DNA of 64,000 nt from Pseudoalteromonas phenolica (GCF_001444405.1 NZ_CP013187.1:1426001-1490000), one strand, 5' to 3'; counted from the stretch's first letter, positions 26,574 through 33,609 are shown. Made by a program: numbers and translations. Notes: generated by a model from the letters alone, not told the origin.

Positions 26574-27098
26574 TTAAGCGCCAGCTTCCATAATAGAAGT
26601 ACTACCAGTTTTTGCTAATTCAGCAAGATCTTTGTCAATCCAGAATAGCGCTTTACCGTCTTCACCGATTAGCTCTAGCTTATCTAGGATACCCTTGAAC
26701 AGCTTTTCTTCCTCATGTTGTTCAGCAACATACCATTGTAAGAAGTTGAATGTTGAGTAATCATGCGTTGTGAAAGCAACATGCGTAAGCTCGTTAATTG
26801 CTTTAGTAATAGTGCACTCATGTTCTAGGGTCGTTCTAAAAACATCACCCAGAGAATTAAACTCATGAGGAGGCGCTTCAATAGCACCTAAAATTGGTAA
26901 TGCACCTGTTTCACTTACATAAGTGAATAAACGGTTCATGTGTTCCATTTCTTCAACGGCATGCTTTCTTAAAAACTCAGCAGCACCTTCGAAGCCTTTG
27001 TCTTCACACCAAGCACTCATTTGTAAGTATAGGTTTGAAGAATAGAATTCTAAATTAATTTGCTCGTTTAATTTTTCAACCATTGCTGGGGCTAACAT
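26574..27098 (-). CDS. ftnA: Ferritin (FtnA type)
   Basis: Iron storage protein of 174 residues that forms 24-subunit shells. The ferroxidase residues sit at the expected places: E17, E50, H53, E94, Q127 and E130. There is no haem-binding methionine context of bacterioferritin. It is convergent with the Fur-controlled fumC gene, so iron storage and iron-sparing metabolism are neighbours. Confidence 0.95.
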   Translation of the reverse strand: MLAPAMVEKLNEQINLEFYSSNLYLQMSAWCEDKGFEGAAEFLRKHAVEEMEHMNRLFTYVSETGALPILGAIEAPPHEFNSLGDVFRTTLEHECTITKAINELTHVAFTTHDYSTFNFLQWYVAEQHEEEKLFKGILDKLELIGEDGKALFWIDKDLAELAKTGSTSIMEAGA

Positions 27099-27318
27099 AG
27101 CGGTTACTCCTCTAAGAATTTATGCACGCATTGTTCTTTAATACGCTTATGAATACAAGTAGATCATAAAGAAAAACAAATAAAAATAACAATTTAGGTG
27201 AGAAAAAACGCAAAAATCCAGCTAAGCAAAAAGCGCAATCACTCTCATTAAAGCTCATCACGTAAAAACCAGCGATGAATGACTATACAGGTAAAATTGT
27301 TAGTAAGAATGCGAATGA

Positions 27319-27474
27319 TTATTTCAGTTTAGTGCCTTTACAAAGGTATTTCTTATCACTGGCAGAACGCGCACATTTTTTACAAATAAAATGACTAGGC
27401 GACACAATATCAGCAAGCTGAGATAACTTGCTTTCAATATCTTTTCGCTTCCACTCACATAAAGTCTTACTCAT
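27319..27474 (-). CDS. 51-residue protein with CxxC motif
   Basis: Short frame, MSKTLCEWKRKDIESKL at the start, with FICKKCARSA in the middle and KKYLCKGTKLK at the end. Four cysteines, two as CxxC, suggest a small metal-binding protein. I have a general impression of similar small proteins in related bacteria but cannot name the family. A weak ribosome site (TAGGT) precedes the ATG at 27474. It lies alone in the gap between ftnA and the island. Confidence 0.6.
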   Translation of the reverse strand: MSKTLCEWKRKDIESKLSQLADIVSPSHFICKKCARSASDKKYLCKGTKLK

Positions 27475-27672
27475 CGATACCTACTAAATTGGTTAAATAC
27501 AAATACACATTATTATCATATGGCTAGTAGGCGTGCTTTTTACATGAATTACACGTAAAAAGCCAGATAAATTGGGGGCATGGGGAATAAGATTTTAGAC
27601 CTTTTAAGTTTGTTATAAGGTAAGTGGCTGGCGATAAACGATTATGGTGTTATTGAGTAAAAGGCATAAAAA

Positions 27673-27692
27673 AAGACATCCTGAGATGTCTT
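27673..27692 (-). terminator. Hairpin beyond the distal attachment site, probably the ancestral ssrA terminator
   Basis: AAGACATC-CTGA-GATGTCTT followed on the minus strand by seven T. It lies just outside the tmRNA-end copy at 27703, exactly where the tmRNA terminator would be if the island were removed. Confidence 0.7.
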
Positions 27693-27702
27693 GATTTATA
27701 CG

Positions 27703-27733
27703 TTTGGTGGAGCTGGGGATTTGAACCGCCGTA
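27703..27733. repeat. Distal attachment site: copy of the tmRNA 3' end
   Basis: Same as 33251-33283 except for two missing G and a few changes; the 16-base core TTTGGTGGAGCTGGGG is identical and GATTTGAACC follows in both. It is too short and damaged to be an RNA gene. Confidence 0.88.
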
Positions 27734-27787
27734 CACAATTACATAACTTACTGTTATTGCTATAAATCAACATGGCACTTGTTAGTA

Positions 27788-27814
27788 GGGACATTATACG
27801 TGACAAATATATGC
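27788..27814 (+). repeat. Arm-type repeat, distal end of island
   Basis: GGGACA, then ACGTGACAAAT, then ATGC. The same order and orientation occurs at 33134-33158 inside the other end of the island. Such repeats are usual binding sites for tyrosine integrases. Confidence 0.65.
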
Positions 27815-27880
27815 TTTTTTCGTAGATTACAAGCTACTGAAATATAATGAAATTTGTTTTTTTACTCGGTCAAGGATTAA

Positions 27881-28120
27881 GATTGTATAGTTAAAAATTT
27901 AGCTGCACTGAAAGAATTTGTTTCAGCGGGTTGGGGTTCATCTTCAATAATTGCTATGGCTTTAATTGTACTTAGGTATGGTTATTTGTATTTAAGCAAT
28001 AGGGAAGAGCGAAAGCTCAAAAGGTTTAAGTTCATACAAGAACATGAGGATAGGATGAATGCTTTAGCCCAAAGGGCAGATTTAAAAGAAATAGATAAGG
28101 AAATTGAGAATGTCGATTAG
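27881..28120 (+). CDS. Short membrane protein frame without a normal start codon
   Basis: Open frame of 79 codons with one likely membrane helix (SSSIIAMALIVLRYGYLYL) and a charged C-terminal helix (HEDRMNALAQRADLKEIDKEI). No ATG, GTG or TTG occurs before the helix; the preceding in-frame stop is at 27878. Either an unusual start is used or the 5' end was lost when the island decayed. It overlaps the next gene by 11 bases, as coupled phage or island genes do. Product unknown; a holin-like size is only suggestive. Confidence 0.4.
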   Translation, partial: DCIVKNLAALKEFVSAGWGSSSIIAMALIVLRYGYLYLSNREERKLKRFKFIQEHEDRMNALAQRADLKEIDKEIENVD

Positions 28121-28613
28121 TATGTTTGATTTAGCAATGTTTACGTTGCTTGTATGTTTTTACATTTTGTTTGTAACTTGGTTTTCTATTAGAAATAGGA
28201 TTAGGTTAGCAGAAGAAGTTGATGCTTATTTAGGTGGAGAAAACCCAAGGAAATTAAAGCAAACTTTGTTTGCTGCTTTCTCTTTTACTAAAATGCCTTT
28301 TGCAATTTTTAGGATTACTTTGCATTTCTTTAGTGTAATGTTTAAGTTAATAGAAAAACCATTAATTCAAAAGCTTGCTGAAAGAAGCTCAGAAAAAGCA
28401 ATAGATAGAGCAACAGTGTAACAAACTAAAGAGCTTAATAAACTCGGCTTAAAATGTTTTTCTATTGCATTACAGCGCTTCCCATTATCTACAGTTTTAT
28501 CCATAGCAGTTGTAATTTTATTTCTAATTATTCTGGGATTTCTTAACAAGGGAAGTCTACTGGAAAGAGGCTTGAATGAATTACCCGAACTAATGGGGAG
28601 TTTTGTTAGATGA
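28110..28613 (+). pseudogene. Membrane protein frame interrupted by an in-frame TAA
   Basis: From ATG 28110 (AAGGA ribosome site 8-12 bases ahead) a 103-residue hydrophobic protein runs to TAA at 28419-28421. The same frame then stays open for 63 more codons to TGA at 28611, encoding a further membrane helix (STVLSIAVVILFLIILGF) but no start codon. The simplest reading is one longer gene cut by a nonsense change; the first 103 residues may still be made. Family not recognised. Confidence 0.5.
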
Positions 28614-28659
28614 GCCTTTCAATAAATCAAAAATGATAAAAAACTAATTAAGGAATTTA

Positions 28660-29181
28660 GTGAAAAAAGTAATTTATACCTACATAGAATTTTTTTTCCT
28701 GCTTTGGATTATGATGTGTGCACCTTTATTTTTAGTTATGATAACTCATTATTCTGGATCAGAAGAAACCCTTCACAGAGAACTAATAGAACTTAAAGTT
28801 GATAGTGCAATATATGAGACTAAGAAAGTGTATTGCGAAACTTTTGGCTCTAAGAGTGATCAATCAAATTGCAATCTTAGAGACCCAGGGGCTGTTAAGA
28901 ATGAAAGGTTTATAGATGATGAAAGACATGAAGAAAATAAGGAAAAGCATAGCTTCATCAAATATTACATATATTTAACCTTATTCATTAGTTCTGTGTA
29001 TTGCTTTATGCAGTTTTACAAAGGTAGAACTAGTACCAATGAAAGTGGCCATAACATGCAGATTGATTTGCTTAAAGAAGTAAATAAGCTCCTAGAAGAA
29101 AAAAATCAAAAGCTCATAGAAAGAAACATTCAGCTTGAGAAAATGATGCTACTCTATGACATTAAGTCTGAAGAGCAATAA
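28660..29181 (+). CDS. Membrane protein with periplasmic loop and C-terminal coiled coil
   Basis: 173 residues starting at GTG 28660, with AAGGA ahead. Two membrane helices (residues 6-28 and about 104-122) flank a charged loop with two cysteines (VYCETFGSK, SNCNLRD); the C-terminus is a coiled coil (LLKEVNKLLEEKNQKLIERN). I do not recognise the family. The AT-rich composition sets it apart from the core genes. It belongs to the cargo at the distal end of the island. Confidence 0.55.
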   Translation: MKKVIYTYIEFFFLLWIMMCAPLFLVMITHYSGSEETLHRELIELKVDSAIYETKKVYCETFGSKSDQSNCNLRDPGAVKNERFIDDERHEENKEKHSFIKYYIYLTLFISSVYCFMQFYKGRTSTNESGHNMQIDLLKEVNKLLEEKNQKLIERNIQLEKMMLLYDIKSEEQ

Positions 29182-29208
29182 CTTAAGTAAGAATGAAAAA
29201 GCCGCTAA

Positions 29209-29812
29209 CTAGTGGCTTTTTTGATCGTGTTCTTTTATGTAATTCCCATAATACCTAAATAGCATTTCTTGGCTGTCATCCCCCATTTGTCGGGCAATCC
29301 ACCACAAGTTCTTGCCTTGGCTGATTAGCATAGTGGCGAATGTGTGGCGGGCTTGGTAAGGGGGGCGGTATCTCACGCCGCTGGCGGTTAATACTGGCAG
29401 CTATATATTTTTTCGAATTTGCGCCGAACCTGTTAGCTGGCGCTTTTGTTTTGGTTCAATGAAAACAAACTCATTGCTACCGGTTAATTCTTTTTGTGCT
29501 TCAAGTGCTGCGATAGCTTCGAGTTGTAGTTCAATCACACGATTACCCGCACAGGTTTTGTGCCTTTGGTGACTGCCTTTTGAGAGCTTGAATCCCAAAT
29601 AACAGCTGCACACACTTTTAATTCTTCATTAATTAAATCAACCTCTACCCATTGCAATGCAGCGGCTTCCGATGGGTGAATGCCTGTATAAAAGAGCAAA
29701 GTAAGTAAATTGAGTTCTAACTCATTTTTGGCGCTCTTGAGTATTGCACTGATCTCTTTAGGACGAAACAGGTCAACGTCTTCATGTTTTCCTCAAACGC
29801 GTTCATCTCGAC
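29209..29812 (-). pseudogene. Remnant of a tyrosine-recombinase integrase
   Basis: Pieces of the catalytic domain are readable on the minus strand: DLFRPKEISAIL, TGIHPSEAAALQWVEVD, then after a frameshift near 29557 GNRVIELQLEAIAALEAQKE, then after a TAG at 29401-29403 YRPPYQARHTFATMLISQGK and the active tyrosine region MLFRYYGNYI. The arginine expected in TGxRPSE is histidine, and the N-terminal half is missing. It is therefore inactive. It is the presumed former integrase of the ssrA island. Confidence 0.85.
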
Positions 29813-29839
29813 TTTGTTATCAAAGATACATCTAATAAA

Positions 29840-30067
29840 ATGGGCGCCGCCCGAATGAAACCGTTAATTCAAAAGTATGCGCCAGCTGCAGCGGGTTTAT
29901 TGGGTAACTATAAAGACGAGATATTGGGTCCAATGTGGCTAGGCTCGTTTATGTTTAGTTCGGTAAAACAAATTAAGCAGTTAAAAGTGCGTGACGCGCA
30001 AGCCAAAAAAGAAACGGAGCAAGTAGAGCAAAACGAGGTGGCAAGCGATGTTGATGCAGCCCATTAA
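29840..30067 (+). CDS. Small phage-derived protein ahead of the packaging ATPase remnant
   Basis: 75 residues, with KPLIQKYAPAAAGLLGNYKDEILGPMWLGSFMF near the start (a helical, partly hydrophobic region) and a charged tail. The coding end overlaps the ATPase start at 30048, as in compact phage operons. It may be the C-terminal part of a larger gene, since the DNA just upstream is integrase debris. It probably belongs to the PM2-like structural set, but I cannot match it to a given protein. Confidence 0.5.
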   Translation: MGAARMKPLIQKYAPAAAGLLGNYKDEILGPMWLGSFMFSSVKQIKQLKVRDAQAKKETEQVEQNEVASDVDAAH

Positions 30068-30299
30068 TTCACACAATGCGCTGAGTGCTTTGCACTGCTT
30101 GTATGTTGGCGGCACTGGCAGCGGTAAAACAACCGCTGCTAAGTTGTTGCCAACAACCAAAGCTACAGACCAAATTTTATTTTGGGACCCACACGAAGAC
30201 TATAGAGGCAAGTTTAAAGGCCGTGTTGTCAGACGTTATAAATCGTTTACTAAATTCTTTAAGGCGGCAATAGCAGGGCGCAAAACTCAAAGCACTTAA
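30048..30299 (+). pseudogene. Truncated PM2-like packaging ATPase (N-terminal part)
   Basis: 83 residues with Walker A motif VGGTGSGKTTAAKL near residue 20 and the next strand ILFWDPHEDY, the pattern of FtsK/HerA-like genome-packaging ATPases of tailless phages (P9 of PM2). The Walker B half is absent: the frame stops at 30299, right where the inserted cargo gene region starts. A GAGG ribosome site precedes the ATG. It cannot be a working ATPase. Confidence 0.65.
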
Positions 30300-30359
30300 A
30301 AGCTTGAGTATTTTTATAAGTCCCCAGGTATTGGGAATGTCGAGTTTGGGAAGTTGAAG

Positions 30360-31646
30360 TTAACTTAAACTTGCCTTTAGCCAATCAAAGAATCGGAAAT
30401 ACAGATCAAGCGCTCTTTCTTCATGGCGTTTGATCACTTCAATTCTTTTTACTTCACTAAGTTGCATGATATCAATTTCATTTCCTTTTTTGATGAAAAG
30501 AAATTTGCTATTTATTAAAGCTACTTTTTGGGCGATTTGTTCTTTATCACCTTTTACATATGCTAAGTAGATACCTTCAAAGTCATCATTTAATAAAAGC
30601 TCTTTTTGTTTAGCTGAGTGTTCAAATACAGATATGGCAAGCGTTCCTAAGAATATGTACATTGCTAATACTAAATATGGTTTTTCCAGATATTTAAATG
30701 GAAATTTTTCTATGCTAGCCAAAAAGATGAAAAATATATTGAATGAGATTGCCAAATAAGAATTTTCCGCTAACTGTTCAGGTGCTACGCAAAACCCAAA
30801 AGTGATTGTTAGACTTATAAAAATACATAAATAAATATGCTGATTCGATTTTTGAACTTCAAATGAGTATATTTCAGAGCGTATTTGCCTATCAAAAGAT
30901 GTTTTTACTCCCAATAAAAAGCAAAGTGTTAGAAAAACAGAAAAAGCTATTGGATCTAACAAGTTAGATGAGACGGCCAAATAATCTGTAATACTATAAA
31001 AATCACCACTGTTTATAGAATATGGAGCTAATAAGTAGCTTATATGGAAATATCCACAAGCTAATAACAATGTGGATAGAAATGTGATTAGTGAAGCTAA
31101 TTCACCAAAAGATAAATGGAAGCCACCCAAAATATTTTGTTTTTTAATTTCCACTTTATTATCAAAGTGACCATTAATTAGCTTTAGTGTTTCCCTTTGC
31201 TCCTTAATGATTGACTTCTTTTGTTTTTGAACTTCATTAAGATCACTAAATTTGGCGTCCACACTATATCTTGAAGATCTCTCAACAGCTTTTTTTAGGT
31301 AAGATTCTGATAAACTTGCAGAAATCCAATCAACTTTTTTAAAAATGAAATACCTAAAATAATCATAGGTTATCAAGAGTTTGTGTATCTCAGTATCATT
31401 TTCTACATGCTCAATTAAATCATAATAATCGTCTTCTAAGTCTATAGTTTCATTTTCATCTAAAACACTTAAATATAGTTTGTAGGAGATTTTTTGGACT
31501 TCTTCGTATTGAAGTTCCGGGAATTGTTTTATCACTATTAAAAATATCCTATTCGATATCAATTTAATAATATCATTTCTGAATTTTAATCTGTGATTGA
31601 TGAACCAGAAGTAGAACGAAACAAATAATTTTTGGAAGAGTTTCAA
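30360..31646 (-). CDS. 428-residue polytopic membrane protein, cargo gene
   Basis: Charged N-terminal part (about residues 1-180, helical, with a coiled-coil stretch around EVQKQKKSIIKEQRETLKL), then five likely membrane helices between about residues 185 and 355, then a C-terminal domain (GIYLAYVKGDKEQIAQKV, FLFIKKGNEIDIMQLSEVKRIEVIKR). I do not recognise the family. The gene lies opposite to, and in the middle of, the phage remnants, is clearly AT-rich, and seems intact while its surroundings are broken, which suggests selection for it. A defence role is possible but unproven. Confidence 0.6.
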   Translation of the reverse strand: MKLFQKLFVSFYFWFINHRLKFRNDIIKLISNRIFLIVIKQFPELQYEEVQKISYKLYLSVLDENETIDLEDDYYDLIEHVENDTEIHKLLITYDYFRYFIFKKVDWISASLSESYLKKAVERSSRYSVDAKFSDLNEVQKQKKSIIKEQRETLKLINGHFDNKVEIKKQNILGGFHLSFGELASLITFLSTLLLACGYFHISYLLAPYSINSGDFYSITDYLAVSSNLLDPIAFSVFLTLCFLLGVKTSFDRQIRSEIYSFEVQKSNQHIYLCIFISLTITFGFCVAPEQLAENSYLAISFNIFFIFLASIEKFPFKYLEKPYLVLAMYIFLGTLAISVFEHSAKQKELLLNDDFEGIYLAYVKGDKEQIAQKVALINSKFLFIKKGNEIDIMQLSEVKRIEVIKRHEERALDLYFRFFDWLKASLS

Positions 31647-31785
31647 GTGATAATTCCTTTTTCTTATTAATTTAACCTATTAGGTTCCCTTTACACAAAC
31701 CACGTTGATCAAAACCGTTTTTTTTCTCTACCTTAAAACCCACATTTGCAGCAACACGAGTCAGCTAAAGACTGAAATACACATT

Positions 31786-31887
31786 ATGAAAATTTACTCA
31801 CTTGTAGCTTTAGGCTCCGCTATTACTGCTTTTGTCATTGTAAAAATCGCTAAAGGAACAAAGCATGTTCGGGAAGTGGAATCCTAA
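31786..31887 (+). CDS. 33-residue phage membrane protein
   Basis: Single hydrophobic helix with a basic C-terminus (MKIYSLVALGSAITAFVIVK...). It overlaps the next small gene by 23 bases. Tiny membrane proteins of this kind make up the internal membrane of PM2-like virions. The ribosome site is poor, so the start is uncertain. Confidence 0.45.
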   Translation: MKIYSLVALGSAITAFVIVKIAKGTKHVREVES

Positions 31888-32074
31888 AGCGCTTTTTGTT
31901 GACCGTAGCCCTTTGCCTTTTGATTTAGTTCAGCAGCGTAAAGAGCGGTTACACACCAAAAGGCAAAAAAAAGCCAAGCGTAGGCTTACAAATAAACGCA
32001 AACGCGCTCGCGGTTCGGTCAGTATCGCGGGCAATCTAGGACGATTTAGCAAATACCAAAGGGAACTTTATTAA
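31865..32074 (+). CDS. 69-residue very basic phage protein
   Basis: Starts at ATG 31865 with AAAGGAAC ahead. It is rich in lysine and arginine (RKERLHTKRQKKAKRRLTNK), so it likely binds DNA or the virion membrane. Its stop codon overlaps the start of the next gene (TAATG). It is part of the row of small genes before the capsid fragment. Confidence 0.55.
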   Translation: MFGKWNPKALFVDRSPLPFDLVQQRKERLHTKRQKKAKRRLTNKRKRARGSVSIAGNLGRFSKYQRELY

Positions 32075-32187
32075 TGACTGCTAAAAACAAAACTTACTTA
32101 ATCACAGCGGGTATCGCGACATTTGTCGCGGCAGTAGTTGTTTGGGCATCTAATAACGTAGATGCAGTTGAAGATGAAATCGGATAA
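32074..32187 (+). CDS. 37-residue phage membrane protein
   Basis: MTAKNKTYLITAGIATFVAA opens a protein with one membrane helix and an acidic tail (NNVDAVEDEIG). Coupled to the preceding gene by TAATG, with AGGGAAC as ribosome site. Size and layout fit the small virion membrane proteins of corticoviruses. Confidence 0.55.
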   Translation: MTAKNKTYLITAGIATFVAAVVVWASNNVDAVEDEIG

Positions 32188-32196
32188 GGAGCTGGC

Positions 32197-32505
32197 ATGA
32201 GTCTTATTAATTCAATTCGACCGTCTTTGATTCAGCTACCTAGCCCAACGGGTACGGGGTTCGGTGAAGAATGGTCGATTAAATTGCAATCGGGTTTGAC
32301 CTATCACATGGTCGAGCTTGAAACCAATTTAGTAAACGTCGAAACAATTAAAAAAATCACCATCGACATTGGTGGTGTGCCGGTTGTTTCAGTGACTAAT
32401 AAAATGCTCTATGTGCTTGATAAAGCCTATAAGCGTTATCGCAAAACAGGCCGTTTTATTCTGCCGTTATCAAAGTTTGAATACCACACTCCTGAAGGTA
32501 TTTAA
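32197..32505 (+). pseudogene. N-terminal fragment of a PM2-like major capsid protein
   Basis: 102 residues with an AAGGAG ribosome site. The segment WSIKLQSGLTYHMVELE, then IKKITIDIGGVPVVSV, follows the pattern I know from the first jelly roll of PM2 protein P2 (SIKLPIGQTYEVIDL, then IKNVRVELDGRLL). A full P2 has about 269 residues; here the frame ends at 102, so the second jelly roll is lost. The similarity is from memory and not an alignment. Confidence 0.65.
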
Positions 32506-32525
32506 CAAATGCAATTGAGGTAGGG

Positions 32526-32642
32526 GTGACAACAGTCGCAGCTGTTCGCACGGATGTAGGGTGGCTTAAGCAAGGAATGAAAGAGCTTAAGGAACGAGTA
32601 ACCAAACTGGAGAACAAAAACCATGTTAAGCACTCTGGGTAA
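32526..32642 (+). CDS. Short coiled-coil frame
   Basis: GTG-started frame of 38 residues with DVGWLKQGMKELKERVTKLE, a heptad-like helix reminiscent of small phage lysis-associated proteins. It overlaps the next frame by 20 bases. It may be the tail of a larger lost gene; the start is uncertain. Confidence 0.3.
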   Translation: MTTVAAVRTDVGWLKQGMKELKERVTKLENKNHVKHSG

Positions 32643-32781
32643 ATACCTATTAACCAAACTCGCAACCGAAGTATTCATCAAGCGCGTTTGTCTCGCCACC
32701 GCTAAACACTTAGCCAGCAAGACAAACAACAAACTAGATGATGAATTGATCAGCGCATTAGAAGATGCGTTGAATAAGTAA
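32623..32781 (+). CDS. 52-residue phage-associated protein
   Basis: MLSTLGKYLLTKLATEVFIK opens a helical protein that ends ELISALEDALNK. GGAG lies 11 bases before the ATG. It is the last of the same-strand phage genes and is followed by a terminator at 32808. Confidence 0.5.
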   Translation: MLSTLGKYLLTKLATEVFIKRVCLATAKHLASKTNNKLDDELISALEDALNK

Positions 32782-32807
32782 TTAATGTGGGGTCTTTTGG
32801 TAGTAGT

Positions 32808-32833
32808 AAAAAAGAGGCTCTAGTAGCCTCTTT
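32808..32833. terminator. Bidirectional terminator
   Basis: GAGGCT-CTAGT-AGCCTC with an A run before and a T run after, between the phage operon and the convergent small peptide gene. Confidence 0.8.
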
Positions 32834-32845
32834 CCATGTCATCAA

Positions 32846-33031
32846 TTAGCAAGTAATTGTATGAGTTTGCGGGTGGCAATTTGATAAATGAGTCGGTAGA
32901 TCACCCTGATCGCAATGATTCGAATTGGTAGTATATCCACCACCACCAATTTGCGGTGTTGCATTTGCTGGTAATTCACGAGAGTTAGATAATTTTTTTA
33001 AGTTTTTCTTATTTAATTTTATAGTTTTCAT
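32846..33031 (-). CDS. RiPP-like precursor peptide with GG-type leader
   Basis: 61 residues from the ATG at 33031, which has AAGGAAAAGAG ahead; the in-frame ATG at 33052 lacks one. The leader MKTIKLNKKNLKKLSNSREL, then LPANATPQIGGGG, looks like the leaders of Pseudoalteromonas and Bacteroidetes precursor peptides cut after a double glycine. The remainder has three cysteines, five threonines and two serines in 27 residues, suitable for thioether or disulfide formation. No modifying or export enzyme is near. Function is inferred only. Confidence 0.55.
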   Translation of the reverse strand: MKTIKLNKKNLKKLSNSRELPANATPQIGGGGYTTNSNHCDQGDLPTHLSNCHPQTHTITC

Positions 33032-33133
33032 TTCTCTTTTCCTTTTGTACATAATAGAGAAACATTAAATTAACCCGTCCCAATTTCATGGTCAAGTTTT
33101 AAATTTTGGTTTGAAATAATAAAAATATAATAA

Positions 33134-33158
33134 GGGACAAAAACGTGACAAATCATGC
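33134..33158 (+). repeat. Arm-type repeat, ssrA-proximal end of island
   Basis: GGGACA, ACGTGACAAAT and ATGC in the same order as at 27788-27814, about 95 bases inside the tmRNA attachment core. Confidence 0.65.
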
Positions 33159-33204
33159 CACATTTACGTCCCCATTCACACACTATTCAAATCCCAGAAA
33201 AACA

Positions 33205-33240
33205 AAAACCCTATCAAAAACAGTGTTTTGATAGGGTTTT
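33205..33240 (-). terminator. Terminator downstream of ssrA
   Basis: 15-base perfect stem AAAACCCTATCAAAA / TTTTGATAGGGTTTT around a 6-base loop, 13 bases past the tmRNA 3' end. It was brought by the island, since the ancestral terminator lies at 27673. Confidence 0.85.
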
Positions 33241-33252
33241 GATATTGCTATT

Positions 33253-33609
33253 TGGTGGAGCTGGGGGGATTTGAACCCCCGTCCAGAAAGCGTCGACCTT
33301 CGGTCCTACATGTTTAGTATCGTCTATTGGTTAACCTTTAAGTCTCGGACGAACACGATAAATAAAGGCGAGGCCGCTTAGTTTTAGCCCTTCAACCCCG
33401 GCCAGGGTTTCCGCAGCGATCTTGTGTAGGGTGACACTCCAGAACCAGAACCACAAGCATTTCTTGGAGGAGTGCTAGCGGGCTATTATGCCGCTAGAGC
33501 GTAGTTATCGTCGTTTGCGATTACTTTAAATGCGGCTTTTTTACGAGGCCAACCGCCCCTCGACATGCACCTCAGGCTTCATGAATCCTGTCGAATCCTA
33601 ATCAGCCCC
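33253..33609 (-). ncRNA. ssrA: tmRNA (transfer-messenger RNA)
   Basis: 357-base one-piece tmRNA that rescues stalled ribosomes. The 5' end GGGGCTGATTAGGATTCGAC and the 3' tRNA-like end GGTTCAAATCC-type arm with encoded CCA (33253-33255) pair as the acceptor. The tag frame at 33486-33518 reads ANDDNYALAA followed by TAA, very close to the Escherichia coli tag. The 3' end serves as the integration site of the neighbouring island and is fully restored by it. Confidence 0.97.

Larger units (their letters stand above)
27703..33268. mobile_element. Degenerate island/provirus integrated at the 3' end of ssrA
   Basis: About 5.5 kb bounded by direct copies of TTTGGTGGAGCTGGGG, one inside the intact tmRNA gene (33251-33266), the other at 27703-27718. 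Inside each end lies a matching arm-type repeat containing ACGTGACAAAT. Contents in order: three AT-rich membrane-protein frames, a broken tyrosine integrase, PM2-like phage remnants interrupted by a 428-residue membrane protein gene, and a RiPP-like peptide gene. The integrase is dead, so the element is probably fixed. Confidence 0.85.

Noticed and set aside
27703..27733. A tRNA-like 3' end (TGGTGGAGCTGGGGATTTGA)
   Set aside because: Only the end of tmRNA is present and it carries deletions; it is an attachment-site copy and not an RNA gene.
29401..29613. A 70-residue minus-strand frame as a gene of its own
   Set aside because: Its sequence continues the integrase catalytic domain on both sides in other frames or past a stop, so it is one piece of a pseudogene.
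31705..31785. Upstream extension of the 33-residue membrane protein to 60 residues from a TTG
   Set aside because: The added part has no phage-protein character and no ribosome site; the short version has the membrane-protein layout.
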